64,000 nucleotides of DNA from assembly GCA_020465985.1 (NCBI GenBank), contig JAANYP010002801.1, positions 118,501-182,500 on the forward strand, in the 5' to 3' direction. Within the stretch, counting starts at the first letter, position 1; every line of letters begins with the position of its first letter. Under the pieces are notes generated by a model. The model did not search any database. It had not been told where the DNA came from and saw only the letters and a list, made by a program, of their open reading frames with translations. This DNA is from Centrapalus pauciflorus (lineage: Eukaryota; Streptophyta; Magnoliopsida; Asterales; Asteraceae). A program made the translations under genes and the position numbers. Below are positions 48,625-60,216 of this stretch, one piece after another.

Positions 48625-49606
48625 CTTTTTCGAGATCGTCTTGAGGTTGAAGATAAGTCGTTCTTCGTATTCCTGAGTCACGAAACAGTGCTACAAACAA
48701 CCATTAAAAGGGGACCCAACGCTTGTGCCCTGGATACCACCTCCGACTATCAAAGGGGCACTCAGTTCCAGACACTTGTGTTTCCTTCATCATCTTCTTT
48801 TGACCTACGTACATACAATGATGCTGATTGAGCTGTGGATCCTACTGATCGTAAGTCTACTACTGGTTTTTGCGTCTTTTTTGGATATTCCCTTGTTTCA
48901 TGGAAGTGTAAGAAGCAGGATGTTGTTTCTCGTTATTCTACTGAAGCCGAGTATCGGGTTATGGCTGTCACTACTAGCGAGGTTGTTTGGCTACGCTGGT
49001 TACTTGCTGACATGGGTGTTCGAGTATCTCAGCCTACCCCGATACACTATGACAACAAAAGTGCTATACAAATTGCTCGTAATTTGGTTTTTCATGAACA
49101 GCTGAAACTCATTGAAATTAATTGTCACTTTACTCGTTATCATCTTCAGATAGGAACTATTTCATTACCATTTGTTCCCTCCACTCTACAAGTTGCTGAC
49201 ATCTTCACTAAGGCGTACTCTGCTTCTCGTTTTCGTTTTTTGTCTGACAAACTCTCAATGTTCATTATTGTGGCATTGTGAGTTTGAGGGGGTAGTTAAG
49301 GGTAATATTGGGCCCATTTCCCATTGAGCTTTTAGGGTTTCACATTCTAGGGTTTTGTAGTCTATATATAGGATTATATATGGTTTTTTTTCTATTGATT
49401 CAATTCTATTGTATTATTCTCTTGTTTGCATAACAAACCCTTTAATCATTCGGTCATATATTTGTTATCAACCATCAGATGTGGTTTCCGAGACATAAGT
49501 CTTGGGTCCACTTCTAATGGTTGTTTGTTGTTTGTATCATCGTTTCATGACTCGGGAATATGAAAAGCGACTCATCTTCAATCTCAAGACGATCTTGACA
49601 GAGATG
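48625..49606. repeat. Inverted repeat pair (about 130 bp arms) around a copia fragment
   Basis: 48630-48756 (GATCGTCTTGAGGTTGAAGA, ...CCATTAAAAGGGGACCC) recurs inverted at about 49475-49600 (GATCGTCTTGAGATTGAAGA, ...CCATTAGAAGTGGACCC when reversed). They enclose the copia RNase H and LTR remnant. This may be a TIR element that captured retrotransposon sequence, or two diverged insertions. No TSD was identified. Confidence 0.7.
48755..49281 (+). pseudogene. Copia RNase H fragment with adjacent 3' LTR remnant
   Basis: The plus strand reads a connecting block, then YNDAD followed by a stop in place of Trp, DRKSTTGFCVFFG, SRYSTEAEYRVM, the Asp block YDNKSAIQIA, a CHFTRYHL block and VADIFTKAYSASRF. 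The lineage differs from elements A to D (it has LSWLRWLL-type wording near EVVWLRWLLADMGV). GAGTTTGAGGGGG at about 49281 is a polypurine tract. The following ~180 bp with CTATATATAGGATTATATATGG and the CTCTTGTTTGCATAACAAAC ending may be a short LTR that has lost its TG start. At least one nonsense codon is present. Confidence 0.8.
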
Positions 49607-50184
49607 CCACTCAAACACATATATTACCATTTTTCAAATATTTTTAAGTACAAATAATTTTTAAAAAATTACATATTGTTTTTATATGTAAATATTATTT
49701 ACAAATATATAATTCACATATTTGTTGTAGCATGCATGCCCAAAATTTTATGTATTAAGCTATTAGTAGCTAAGTACATGCATGAACTCTATACGCTTTA
49801 GCCTCCATTAAAGTGGGTCATTCTATACATACACCCCCATTGCTAATTACACACCCCCTCCCCCTAATTATCTTTTTAATTACTTTAATCCTTATATAAT
49901 TATTAATTGATTTGACTATTAAACATTATATACCTATTATATGATTATCGATTGATTTGATATATAATAATTATTTAATTAATCATTATTCAATGATTGT
50001 TAATGAATTATATAAATTAAATCAAACCCCCCCCCCCCCCCTAATTACCAAAAAGATAATTTAATGATTTCATAAATTACATAATACCCATTGATAAAAA
50101 TAAATTTGTACAAATTATCACTCCAACAGTACACGCACATTACATTCAGTATTATGAGCTTGTTTATAGGCAAGTAAGCGATCT

Positions 50185-53100
50185 TCATACAAATTTTTCC
50201 ATCCACTTCTTTTTGTGTTTTTTTATGGAACGCAAGTTATACCCACAAACAGTCGGCATTGGGTGACCTTCCTGCAGATCAACTTTTATAAAATGATTTC
50301 CATGTACATGTGCGATTGTGATGGATTTATTTTCAGAACGTGGGGTTGACCAAAGAGGAAAATACGTCTTGCTGTCTTCATTTGTTAAACAATAAAGAAT
50401 GCACTCATACTTATTAGCGATCAAAATTCCAGAATCAGACATAAACGACCAATGATGATTTGGTGCAAATCCGGAACCTTTCCAATTTAGAGATTCTTTC
50501 ACTCTTTCGTAAGCGATGATTGTTTTATAATGTTTCTTATTTTACGTAACTCCTCCAATAATTCACCGCAAACTGCTGGCCATTCGTTTTGATGTCGACC
50601 TATAGCAACAACTATTGATCGAAAACACAATTTCCATCACCTTTAACATCTTTTATGTAGATGACATATGGTTGAAAAATGATGAAATTTCATTCATGAG
50701 TGGATGGTTGTATCGTACTGGTTCCTATATAAAATTGATAAAAATTCTAAATATCAACCATCCAATAAACAGGATACATAATTATCAATACCATACATTA
50801 TACCTGGATTGTTGGTGGATGAGAATGATACTCATATTGTTGTGTAAGATCGTGATGAGTGTATCCATATTGACATGAACTTGTCGGTTCCTAACATTTC
50901 ATATAAAACAAAGTGAATCCAATAGATAATGAAAAACATAAATAAACATAAAAATAAACATTTAATACTTGTATTGGCTGGTAAATATTAAGTTTTGCAC
51001 AAACGGATCTTGTCCAAAAAAAGTCGTTCAGCATTGATGACGACTTTTGATATACGTAGTCTTGGTATGCTGGTAAATGATCCAAAGTAGATGGTATTCG
51101 ATCATTCAAGTCAAAAGCAACTGGCCTATAGAAGCGGCAGGACTGTGTTGTATGTGGATCGCGATACACATTTTCACTATGCCTTGGTGGCTCGTGTTGG
51201 GGTTGCGGATCACGATACACATAGTCATTATGTCTTAGAGGCTCGTGTTGGGGTTGCGGATCGCGATACACATACTCACTATGTCTTGGAGGCTCGTGTT
51301 GGGGTTGTGGATCGCAATACACATATTCACTATGTCTTGGTGGCTCGTGTTGATGTTGTGGAACGCGATACACGTATTCACTATGCCTTGGCGGTTCGTT
51401 CAAGTCAAATTGACGCGACACAGTTTGTTTCCCCTTATTTGGACGACCACGAAGACTTTTTTGGACAAAAGGTTCACCAACAGATTTGGTGGTTGAAAAA
51501 ATTATAGCCTTCTCAGCATACCTATCTTTTCTGTACGATCCTGTTTTGTAAAAGTTTCTTTGAATTCATTGAGCTCTGCACCACAAGATATGTCATCCAC
51601 TTCATCTTGGTTGGGGTTAAACACCTCTAGTGTCGTCCAGAATGCATCAACCGTTTGTAGCGGAATGAACAAATCTTCCTTTATATAATATTCAAGTTCA
51701 TGCGCACATGGTAACCCATAACTGGTACGAAGTTTATACCCATAATTTTCAGTCGTTATATTTTCTATGCTGTTAAACCGTTGTGGTTCAGACCAAGTTT
51801 TTTCTAAAGCATATTTTAACACTTTTCCCTTTAAAATCCTAAAGAGACGTGAATTTATCCTATGTGGCACTTTTATTCTACTATTTTCTAATTTTTCTAG
51901 AACTGCCGAGTGTTGTAATTTTATTATTTCTTCTGTTTTTTCTACTATTGTATCTAACTCATTTCGTGATGAATTTAATAAACTTTTCAGACCGGCATGT
52001 TGGTTCTCCACTCTGTTCGTCGTGTTGTTACCGAAAGTGAGAGACTTGTCACACCAGGCTGACACAAACATTTCTTTATATGGGTTCAGCCAAGTATCAT
52101 TCACATATGCAAGCACATGCGCTGAAACTATTAAGAATCAAATAAAAAATATGTCATAATCAAATAAGTTAAAAATATAGTTTAAAATTATAAGAAAAAA
52201 TATATTATTTATAATGGTACCATTAGCATCGTGCGAATATCGTTGTAGACTGATGTAATTATTTACATAGATGTCTTCTGATGAAGATTCAACAAATTTA
52301 TCCTACTTATGTTGAAATAAATTACAACCTTGTAGATTAAAACATGGTCCGACAATATTTCAAAATATTTTGGGAGATATGTTATTTGCATAGCAATTTA
52401 TGGGCTTGCGGAAAAACGATTGTGCATGCTTTCATTAATGCCAACTTCCTATCAGTAACAATCACTTTTGGTTGAACCTTTGGATTCATCATTGATTTTA
52501 GTTGGTTCAACGCCCAAACGTAATTTGTTGTTATTTCCGTACGCATTATGGCGTAACCAATACAAAATGTCGTATTAATTGAAGTTACGTCAACCATTTG
52601 TAAAAGTGGCATATTATACTTGTATGACAATATAAGTTATATGATTAACAATAAACCTAATAATAATAAAATATAAAGAAATTATAAAATATTTTTTGTA
52701 TACCTGTTTGTCTTGTATGTGACATCAATTAATAGAACTTGTGAAAATGATCTCCAGATCGTTTAAGATATTGGATGACAAATAATAGATCAACCAATTC
52801 ATTAGTATCTTCATTTTTATTAAGTCAATACAGAAATCCCTTGCAATTCAAAGCGGTGAAAAGAACCTCCATTGGGGTTTTACCATCATCGTTGATGGTT
52901 TTACCTTTATACTTTTCATTGTACACATTTTTTAACGATGATGAATTATTTTCATTTCGATCCTTTATAAAAGCAAGAATATCACGTGGACTCACATGAG
53001 CCTTGCTCAATTCTGCCACAATATTTCTTTCCTCCCCATTGAGACGCATCACATATGGATGTCCCTCCATACTATTGGCAGCTAAATGAGTATGCGTACC

Positions 53101-53508
53101 ACAAGTCACTGTTGATTTAGTAGAATCATCATTACGACGAGCAACTATCTCAAAAGGACACCCAATTTTTTTTGTTGCAGTTTTCTAGAAATAGATCCGA
53201 CACCTTTATATTCACCACCTCGATCACAATTTAGCCAAATTTTTCTCAATTCTTTTTTTTTTGAAAACTTCGAACGTTTTCTTACAACAACTATTCCTAT
53301 AGATATTGCTACATTATTCACCCAATTTATTAATTCTTCAAAGGTCGCAAAGTTCTATATAAAAAACATAATTATACGCATTTATAATAGATTGACAAAA
53401 ATATCATTACGGAACATAAGAAATATATGTATAATAAATTGACAAAAATACCTCAGGTGCGGTAAACTATGTAGTGGTATCGATAACATCGTCTTCAGAT
53501 CTCGACAT
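50185..53508 (-). pseudogene. MULE transposase with OTU-like C-terminal region, decayed
   Basis: It starts MSRSEDDVIDTT at 53508, with a probable first intron at about 53453-53357 (GAG/GTATTT ... TATATAG/AAC). Then come a FAR1/MURA-like N-terminus (LRKIWLNCDRGGEYKG), GTHTHLAANSMEGHPYVMRL, a first catalytic Asp block (LIDVTYKTN) next to a likely intron at about 52619-52703, YNMPLLQMVDVTSIN, second Asp VIVTDRKLALM, a catalytic Glu block (TTNRVENQH) at about 52030 and a Cys/His SWIM-like remnant (YGLPCAHELEYY). After a frameshift at about 51510 lies a repeat region, then at 50185-50502 an OTU-protease-like end (PNHHW, YECILYCLTNED, HVHGNHFIKVDL). Frameshifts near 53170 and 51510 and lost stretches between blocks make it a pseudogene. 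Transposase cuts the element at its TIRs; the OTU-like part is known in some plant MULEs but its role is unclear. Confidence 0.82.
51160..51420 (-). repeat. Five 51-bp tandem repeats within the MULE gene
   Basis: They code 17-residue units of the form EPPRHSEYVYRDPQPQH, following the motif RQFDLNEPP. Units stay in frame and vary at only a few residues, so the array expanded while still coding or has been homogenised recently. Confidence 0.88.
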
Positions 53509-54149
53509 CTTGAAAGATTTAAATAACAAATAAATTGAAATTATACGAATGAAATAACTCCAACACAATCAAGAGAGATGAAAAAAAATAAGATTATTAC
53601 ATTATTTTACCAAAAAAATTCTTCAAGGCCTTGCAAAAATTATCTTGATGATAGATTGGAAAAACAAAAGTTTGAATGAAAAGAGTAATGGAGAGAGTGT
53701 TCATGGTTTTTTAAGAAGGAATGCGTCTCACGATTTATACTAAACATTGCATGCAAGCAACTATCTCTTAAAAAACAATACACATGTTACAAAAAAGAAT
53801 GATTGGTGCTTTGGTTTTTGTGAATTTTGAAATTATCAAAGATAACGTTTTGGTTTTGGTTTTTGTGCATTTTGAAGTTTGCAAATGATAACGTTTTGGT
53901 TTTTTATTTTTCTTACATTAATTAATTAATTAATTAAATGTATTTTTAGTTTATAAGAAAATAAAGTATTCATTTTGTACATCAACTTCTTCAATATTTG
54001 ATTACATATTTAAATATTGAAAATTTTCGATTCCACCTCAATTTGAAGAATTAAATTACCGTGATTCATTTTGTTTCGTTTTTTTGGTTTTGTCTCACAA
54101 GATACATATAAAATATCAACTTTTGTTATTCATAATTTTTATGTAAAAA

Positions 54150-54446
54150 AGATGTTTAATATGAAAAAAAAAACATGTTTTTTTGCGGTATATTCTATCC
54201 ATGTTATTTTTTACCAATAAAATTCTCAAGATATTTATTTGTTTGTGATTTTTAGAATTTTTCTTTTTTTTGCCAACAAAATCATTAAGTTTGAGGGCTT
54301 TTCATGGAAAATAAGGGAAAACATGTTGGTCTTTTTTTTTTTTTTTTGTGGAAAATACATATTCCAAAAACCAGAAATAAAATAATAACCTGAGGACTTT
54401 ATTAGGAAAAAATAATATGGAGATACGAAACCACAAAAAAAACATG
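54150..54446. mobile_element. Remnant of the palindromic MITE family of 42175-42484
   Basis: The left part TTAATATGAAAAAAAAAACATG...ATCCATGTTATTTTTTACC and the right part AATATGGAGATACGAAACC...AACATGTTACC keep the family's inverted words, with much decay and T-runs. It lies inside the MULE 49815-55005. Confidence 0.5.
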
Positions 54447-54689
54447 TTACCATACTGCATGTTTCGATTTTTTTTTCATATGCATGTTACCTTATCTCTT
54501 CCTGATTCAAGTTTCGAATTTTTTTTAGGAATCAAGTTTGAAATTTTTTTTATAAATTTCAGCCGATATTTTCAGGTTTTGCTTTTGTAATTCCATGTTA
54601 CTTTTATACTCATAAAACCTATTAATATTAACGGAATGTATTGTGCTATAAATTTTTAATATATGAGAAGTAAAAAAAATTAAATTAAA

Positions 54690-54960
54690 AAAAAGAAGGA
54701 GGTGTGTCACTAGCACGCGGGACCCACAACATAAAAAATAAAAAATTAAAGATGATGTGACAATAGGAGGGTGTGTCATAAACATTTATGGGACCCACAT
54801 CATTAAAAAACAAAAAAATAAAGATGATGTGACAATAGGGAGGTGTGTGATAAGTATATATGGGTCCCATATTTTTTAAAAATAAAAAAAATAATATATT
54901 GATGTGACATTTGTGGGACCAACACCACTAATCAAGTAATTAAGAAAAAGAGGGTGTGCA
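54690..54960. repeat. Subterminal repeats of the MULE (three to four units of about 65-75 bp)
   Basis: Repeated words GGAGG(T/G)TGTGTCA, GGGACCCACA and AAAGATGATGTGACAATAGG lie next to the right TIR. GGTGTG(T/C)-type words also form the TIR itself. Subterminal arrays are common transposase-binding regions in plant DNA transposons. Confidence 0.75.
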
Positions 54961-55161
54961 ATTAGCATAATTAAAGGATTTAGGAGGTGTGCGTATAGCA
55001 ACGCCCATTAAAGTTGAAAATTAATTCAAAAAACCTTTGAATCATTTTGATATTTTGGTTAAACGAACCACCTATTTTTTTAATTTTATAGTTACACAAG
55101 ATCATCTCTTAATTAACGTGGGATTCAACATAATTTGTTTAATTTCATAGGATCTTACGGT

Positions 55162-55164
<3 letters not shown>

Positions 55165-55234
<70 letters not shown>
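55165..55234 (+). repeat. Poly(A) run, 70 bp
   Basis: Seventy consecutive A's on the plus strand. It could be the tail of a retroposed sequence ending at about 55164, but no SINE, LINE or processed gene is recognised upstream. Its length may be inexact in the assembly. Confidence 0.9.
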
Positions 55235-55239
<5 letters not shown>

Positions 55240-55529
55240 AAAAAGACAACACATAGTTCATGCCTTGACATTTTTCTGGGTTTGAGTTTTGACAAATACA
55301 CGTTGTCTGTGTGTACATTACAACAATATTCAAATAAATTCTATTTGATTTGCAATATTCATTTTAACTTCTCGTTTGGTTTTTAGCTTATTATATGTCA
55401 TTTAATTAAAAGTCACATGAAATATGATACAAAAACATATTTTTGTTGTCATCCATGACCTCTGATTTTTAAGGATATACTTTGTAATAACGTGTATAGA
55501 CATCCTAAATCCATAAGACGATTATGCTA

Positions 55530-56355
55530 GGGCGGATTCATTGTATTGGGATGGGAGTCAAACAACTCCGATAATTTTTTTATTTTATGTGTTATATATA
55601 TAATCGAACAATTTTCGCCCCCTGTGATTTTTTGAAGTTCAACCCAATATCCTTGTTAATTTTTATAAATTTTACACTTAGAAAAAAATTTGTTACGAAA
55701 TCTAAGAAAATATACCAAAACGTACCTAATAGTTTGTTACCCATTTAAACAAATATTTTAAAAACACATGTGCATTGGGTCTAGGGGTGTAATCGATCAA
55801 GTCAGGTATCACCAAACTCGAACTTGAACTTGATAGTAATATTCGAGCTCGAAACTTGACTCAAACTCAATCGAATATTTTTTTTAAAACTCGACCTCAA
55901 CTGGTTAAGTATTTGACACTATCAAGTGCGGCTTGGCTCGAGTTGAATAAATAATATTTATGATGTTGAAAGGTAAAAATTTTATTCTCAGCTCGAATAG
56001 AATATGTTATGCTCGGCTCGACTTGAATATGTAATATTTTTCAAACTCAAGCTTGACTAAGTTAGATTAATGTATACATGAGTTATAAATATGTAATATT
56101 TATTATGTTGAAGGGTAAATATATAAACCTATAAACTTAAGCTCGAGCTCACGAAACAAGCATGTTATTTTGATACTCGAGCTCGACTCGATAAATGACT
56201 TAATTTGTAACATTTATGTATTTATTTTATTATTTAATTAAGATGAACCTATCCGTACTTTTGAGGTGTGAAAATTTTTTATACAGTCACAAACACTCGT
56301 ACTGTCGTGTCTCATAAATTTCGACCCCATAAAAAAATTTCTGGATCCATCACTG
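55530..56355. mobile_element. Possible hAT-like remnant
   Basis: The left words TAGGGCGGATTCATTG and the right words (reversed) CAGTGATGGATCCAGAAA resemble hAT ends of the CAGxGGCGGATCCA type. Flanks GATTATG and GATCATG are a possible degraded 8-bp TSD. The inside is interrupted by the CTCGAGCT-rich sequence at 55787-56220. Confidence 0.35.
55787..56220. repeat. MITE-like sequence rich in GCTCGA/CTCGAG words
   Basis: It begins AGGGGTGTAATCGATCAAG and repeats ATTCGAGCTCGAA, GCTCGGCTCGA and AAGCTCGAGCTCA in both directions. Similar wording recurs at 62445-62630. Non-coding. Confidence 0.5.
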
Positions 56356-56694
56356 GATCATGTAATTACGTTAACTCAAGTGAGGTCTTTTTTTATATTA
56401 CTAGTAATTTGTTTAATAGTTTTAATTGAACCCCAATTATAAATTACTACAGGTGTAATGTGATGAGATTATACAACATTTTACAATTGTTTTACTTCAA
56501 CCTGTAATTTGCATTCCATCTTTATCATTTTCTATAAATTCGAAGTTAATTAATAATTAATTACTAAAACTTATAATATTAATTTAAAAATGGAATAAAA
56601 TAGCATGAGAATGCAACGTACTGTCGGTTTGGTTTCATTAAGAATTTAAGATCATAATTTCAAAAGGTAGTTAAAGATATCGTAGTTTATAAAA

Positions 56695-57158
56695 GGGAAA
56701 ATATTAAAATAGCCAAAAATCACACCACATTATCAAGTTTTAACCAAATAATGTCAATCTAACCAAAATAGTCACACTTTACGTTACCACATTTACGTGA
56801 TAGCCATCATTAACGTGATATGTATTTTTTATCAATATTTTAATGCATTACGTTACAAAAGGTAATTGGTAACGTAAAGTAGTGGTACTTTACGTTACCA
56901 AAATTTAAATGTTGCCCATTCCCAATAAAAAGTAGGTGACTTGTTCATTTCATGGTAAACACCTTTTGGTAAAGTAAAGTACAATTACTTTACGTTACCA
57001 AACACCTTTTGTAACGTGAATAAAAGGTACAAATCACGTAAATGATGGTTATCACGTAAATGTGGTAACGTAAAGTGTGGCTATTTTTGTTTGATTGATA
57101 TTATTTGGCTAAAACTTGATAATGAGGTGTGATTTTTGGCTATTTTAATAATTATCCC
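56695..57158. mobile_element. MITE (464 bp) with near-perfect 9-bp TSD
   Basis: Ends GGGAAAATATTAAAATAGCC and (other strand) GGGATAATTATTAAAATAGC, with long inverted repeats (AAAAATCACACC(A/T)CATTATCAAG) and an interior repeating TTTACGTTACCA in both directions. Flanks TTTATAAAA and TGTATAAAA differ at one base. Mutator-type by TSD length. Confidence 0.83.
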
Positions 57159-57744
57159 TGTATAAAATGTACGTAAATTTAAGGGATCATAGTTTAAAAA
57201 ATGTGTGTCTTGAGGATTTAATTAAACGTTACAAATTAATTATATGTAACATAAATTGGCAACCAATGACATGTCACTACAAAAAAAATGTTTAAATAAT
57301 TGCAAAAATGAAAGCGTATAAAAATAATATATATCTTGATCACATATATAATTTAAAATAAATTCAATTTTAATGATATTAAGAACTTGTAAAACTTCAC
57401 AATTAAAATTGTACAATTACAAAAAAAAATATTCACAGATTTAAATATGTTGAACTAGTAAATTGAATATTTAAAACAATTCAATACTTATAAGCATGAA
57501 AATTTGAAACATTTAAATGTCTGTCAGGATTTTTGTACTTAAAAAGATGGAATTAATAATTTGTTCATACTTTTAAATGTGGAGTTTTAACCAATATGTT
57601 CACATTTTTAAGTATGAAAATATAGAAATAATTTGTCATCACATATTTATTCATGTATGTTCATATTTCCAAACAATAGTGTAATAGTTCAAAATGGATG
57701 TAGATAAGTGACATTTTTTTAGTGTGTAAATGTTAATTAGTTTA
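57159..57744. other. AT-rich DNA, no gene seen
   Basis: No ORF or repeat structure beyond AT-rich words. Confidence 0.6.
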
Positions 57745-58161
57745 GGGATATTTGTGCAAAAAAACGCTCAAGTTGAAAAAATTTTGTGATTAATACCCAC
57801 AATCATTTATCATTGCACAAAAACCCCCCAAATGACTAAACCTTAGCAAAATAAGGTTTTATTTTCAAAAAATAACTTGCAACCTGATGAACCGATTCCA
57901 ATATGCTAGACAACCTTTCCTCTTCACAGAACCTTCTTTCTAACGAACTCATTTGTCTATATTTTATAATTCAAATTCATATTTATTGTTGATTTCTTTG
58001 TTCAAAAATGTGTTTTTTTTTTGTTGTAATTTACTTTTTCTGCGAATTCCGGTTGTCACTATGACTTGTTGACGGCGGCCTACGACTTTTAGTCGGTTAC
58101 AACTGGTAATATCTCAATTTCGTGAGATTTTGCTAGTTGGAGGTTTTTTTGCAATAAAAAA
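57745..58161. mobile_element. Decayed relative of the MITE at 17565-18082
   Basis: It starts GGGATATTTGTGCAAAAAAA and follows the same plan as 17565 onward (TTGTGATTAATACCCA..., CATTGCACAAAAACCCC, AAATGACTAAA). A mirrored piece (GCTAGTTGGAGGTTTTTTTG) precedes the Helitron at 58162. The far end is not clear. Confidence 0.55.
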
Positions 58162-58411
58162 CTAGTTTAGCAACCCGTGTACTACACGGATTGATTTTAT
58201 TAATTAGAATATTTACACATATAAAAAATTATAACAAATGAGATGAACAAAATATACAAAACGGTGTGGATTTTAACACATGAGAGGAATAAATTAGGAT
58301 AATAATTTTAATGACGAACTCAGTTTTGTAACAGATATGACAGAATCAACAGAATCTCTATAAATTTATTAAACAATTTGAATTATAAATATTAACCCTT
58401 GAAATGGATAC

Positions 58412-59192
58412 CAGGGCCGGTCCTATCATTTTTTAGGCCCGGGACATATACTTAAAAAGGGGCCCTCTATATATATAAGCAATATTCGTATAAAAAATTA
58501 CAATTATATAATATTGATTTTGTTGCTCTATTGTTAATGTCATGTCTTTAAAACTTTATAATCTGTCATCGTGTAATGGTTTCATGGTGCTTCTCTGAAT
58601 TTTTCCTCAATCCAAAAACCGCAAAAAAAAAAAATTATTAACATCTTATGATTATAAATTGGGTAAAAATTGCATACAATATTAAATTATATATTTATTA
58701 GTAAATTGAAAAAAAAATTTAATTTTAAATGATTCATAATATAAATAGTAACATATGTGTCGAAAAAAATAACATCTATCTCATTAGTATTTTTAATAAT
58801 CGTATAATAAATAACATAAACCACGTGATAAACAAAAATAAAAAAATCAAACTCATTGGAAAACAAAAGTATGAATATTGAATTTGATGGATTGTATATT
58901 GATATAAAGCAAATAGACCATATCAATATATGAAAATCCAAGTGATAGTGATGAGATATAAAAAAATAAAAAAAAAAGCATACAATGGGAATCGAACCCA
59001 TGACATTAGAGTTCCAAGACAAGATGACTACCAGCTAAACCAACAAATTGTTTGTAATTTTTTTCGCAAAAACACTTATAACCTAATACTTGACTGCTGG
59101 GCTATATTAACATATTAAATTTCTTTTGGGCCCCTTAGATTGATTGGGCCCTGGGCGGTGGCCCAGGTGGACCAGGCCCAGGGCCGACCCTG
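58412..59192. mobile_element. hAT-type element (781 bp) with perfect 8-bp TSD
   Basis: Ends CAGGGCCGGTCCTATCATTT and (other strand) CAGGGTCGGCCCTGGGCCTG; the 5-bp CAGGG start and 8-bp duplication ATGGATAC (58404-58411, 59193-59200) fit hAT. There is no transposase. The right end is very GC-rich for this region (GGGCCCTGGGCGGTGGCCC). It contains a tRNA-like segment at 58982-59045. Confidence 0.85.
58982..59045 (-). repeat. tRNA-like segment (B box present)
   Basis: The minus strand reads TTTAGCTGGTAG (A-box-like) followed about 35 nt later by GGTTCGATTCC, a perfect B box (58988-58998), and then CATTGTATGC and a T-run, a possible pol III stop. It lacks a matching acceptor stem in the bases I can pair, so it is a tRNA fragment or SINE head and not a working tRNA gene. 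Confidence 0.55.
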
Positions 59193-59361
59193 ATGGATAC
59201 ATATAATCTGCAACAAAGTTCCTATAAAATAGATAGATAATTCTATAAAATAATTTAATTATTTAATCTATTCTAACACGTCTCGATAGAAGGTTGCGCC
59301 AAGTGGCAGTCTAGTTAAGTTACATATGGAATCTATTTGCTCTTTTAATAGAATAGATAGA

Positions 59362-60216
59362 TGGTTAGAAATTTTAACCACCAGAATGGTTTAACGAAAG
59401 TTTTTTACAGAATTATCACATTAATTTATGTAGTAACTTTCCTATAATAATATTTATCAATTCCATATTACATTCACCTGGGTTTTTTATTTTAAGTCCT
59501 CAAAATCACATATATTTAAATTATGATTCTTTTAAATGTAAATCTTGAAAGTATGATTCTTAAACAAATGGGGTCTGAAATGTGTTACATTTTCATGCGA
59601 TCTATTAGAAATCTATTGATTAATTAAACGAATAACAAAGAAAAAAAAACTGATATCCAATATTTTTCACTTATATTTAACTTAAAAATACCTTAAATCG
59701 GTGTCTTTGGTTAACCAACAAAATTAGCTTCGATTAAATTAAAGTTGCATGAACAAAAGTATATATCCTATAGAAAAGTATAATACTATTATTTATTGAT
59801 TTTAAAAAAAGAAAACATATCGTCTATAATATTATTGTATTTTAAATGAAAAATGGTTGATTGTCTAAATCATAAAATAATGTCTTTTCAATCAATAAAA
59901 TGTTCATTAAATGTAGTTGGTGCATATTTATATATTTAAATTAAACATGTTACTTATTTTAACTTTATTATTGTTGGATAATAACAAACTTTGTTGTACA
60001 TCATTAAACAATAAAATATTAAAAATAAAAGAAAAAGAAAATTGTCATTAAAATCAAAACTTACATCTTAGACCAAAATAAAAAGCTATTTTTCTAGGAA
60101 AAGATGATTTTATTGAACTAGAAGAACGTTGCTTCGAACAAGAGCAACCAAAAAAACAAATACAATTACAACAATACGAAAAGCTTAAACAAACCCGACA
60201 TATCCCTATCACCTTC
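59362..60216. other. AT-rich DNA, no gene seen
   Basis: No ORF, TIR or repeat recognised. Confidence 0.6.

Larger units (their letters stand above)
49815..55005 (-). mobile_element. MULE with transposase gene (5.2 kb), perfect 9-bp TSD
   Basis: Ends: left GGGTCATTCTATACATACAC, right (reverse complement) GGCGTTGCTATACGCACACC. They share a CTATAC-ACACC core and continue into ACACCCTC-type words. Flanks CATTAAAGT at 49806-49814 and 55006-55014 are identical. Inside is a minus-strand transposase gene (50185-53508) and, on the right, subterminal repeats. This is an autonomous-type MULE whose gene has since decayed. Confidence 0.88.
58162..59357 (-). mobile_element. Second Helitron-like element, carrying a hAT insertion
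   Basis: On the minus strand it starts TCTATTCTATTAAAAG (59357) and ends with a hairpin (CCGTGTAGTACACGG) followed about 10 nt later by CTAG at 58162, next to host T. It is similar in plan to 24561-41903. Without the hAT at 58412-59192 it is about 0.4 kb and non-coding. The 5' border may be 4 bp further out. Confidence 0.7.

Noticed and set aside
50891..51507. Plus-strand ORFs with LEARVGVADRDTH repeats
   Set aside because: Antisense of the 51-bp repeats in the MULE gene; the minus-strand frame joins the transposase.
54235..54870. Hydrophobic minus-strand ORFs that look like membrane proteins
   Set aside because: Produced by A-rich runs and MULE subterminal repeats; no conserved feature.
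58687..59118. ORFs within the hAT element
   Set aside because: AT-rich chance ORFs on both strands; no transposase motif, and one overlaps the tRNA-like piece.
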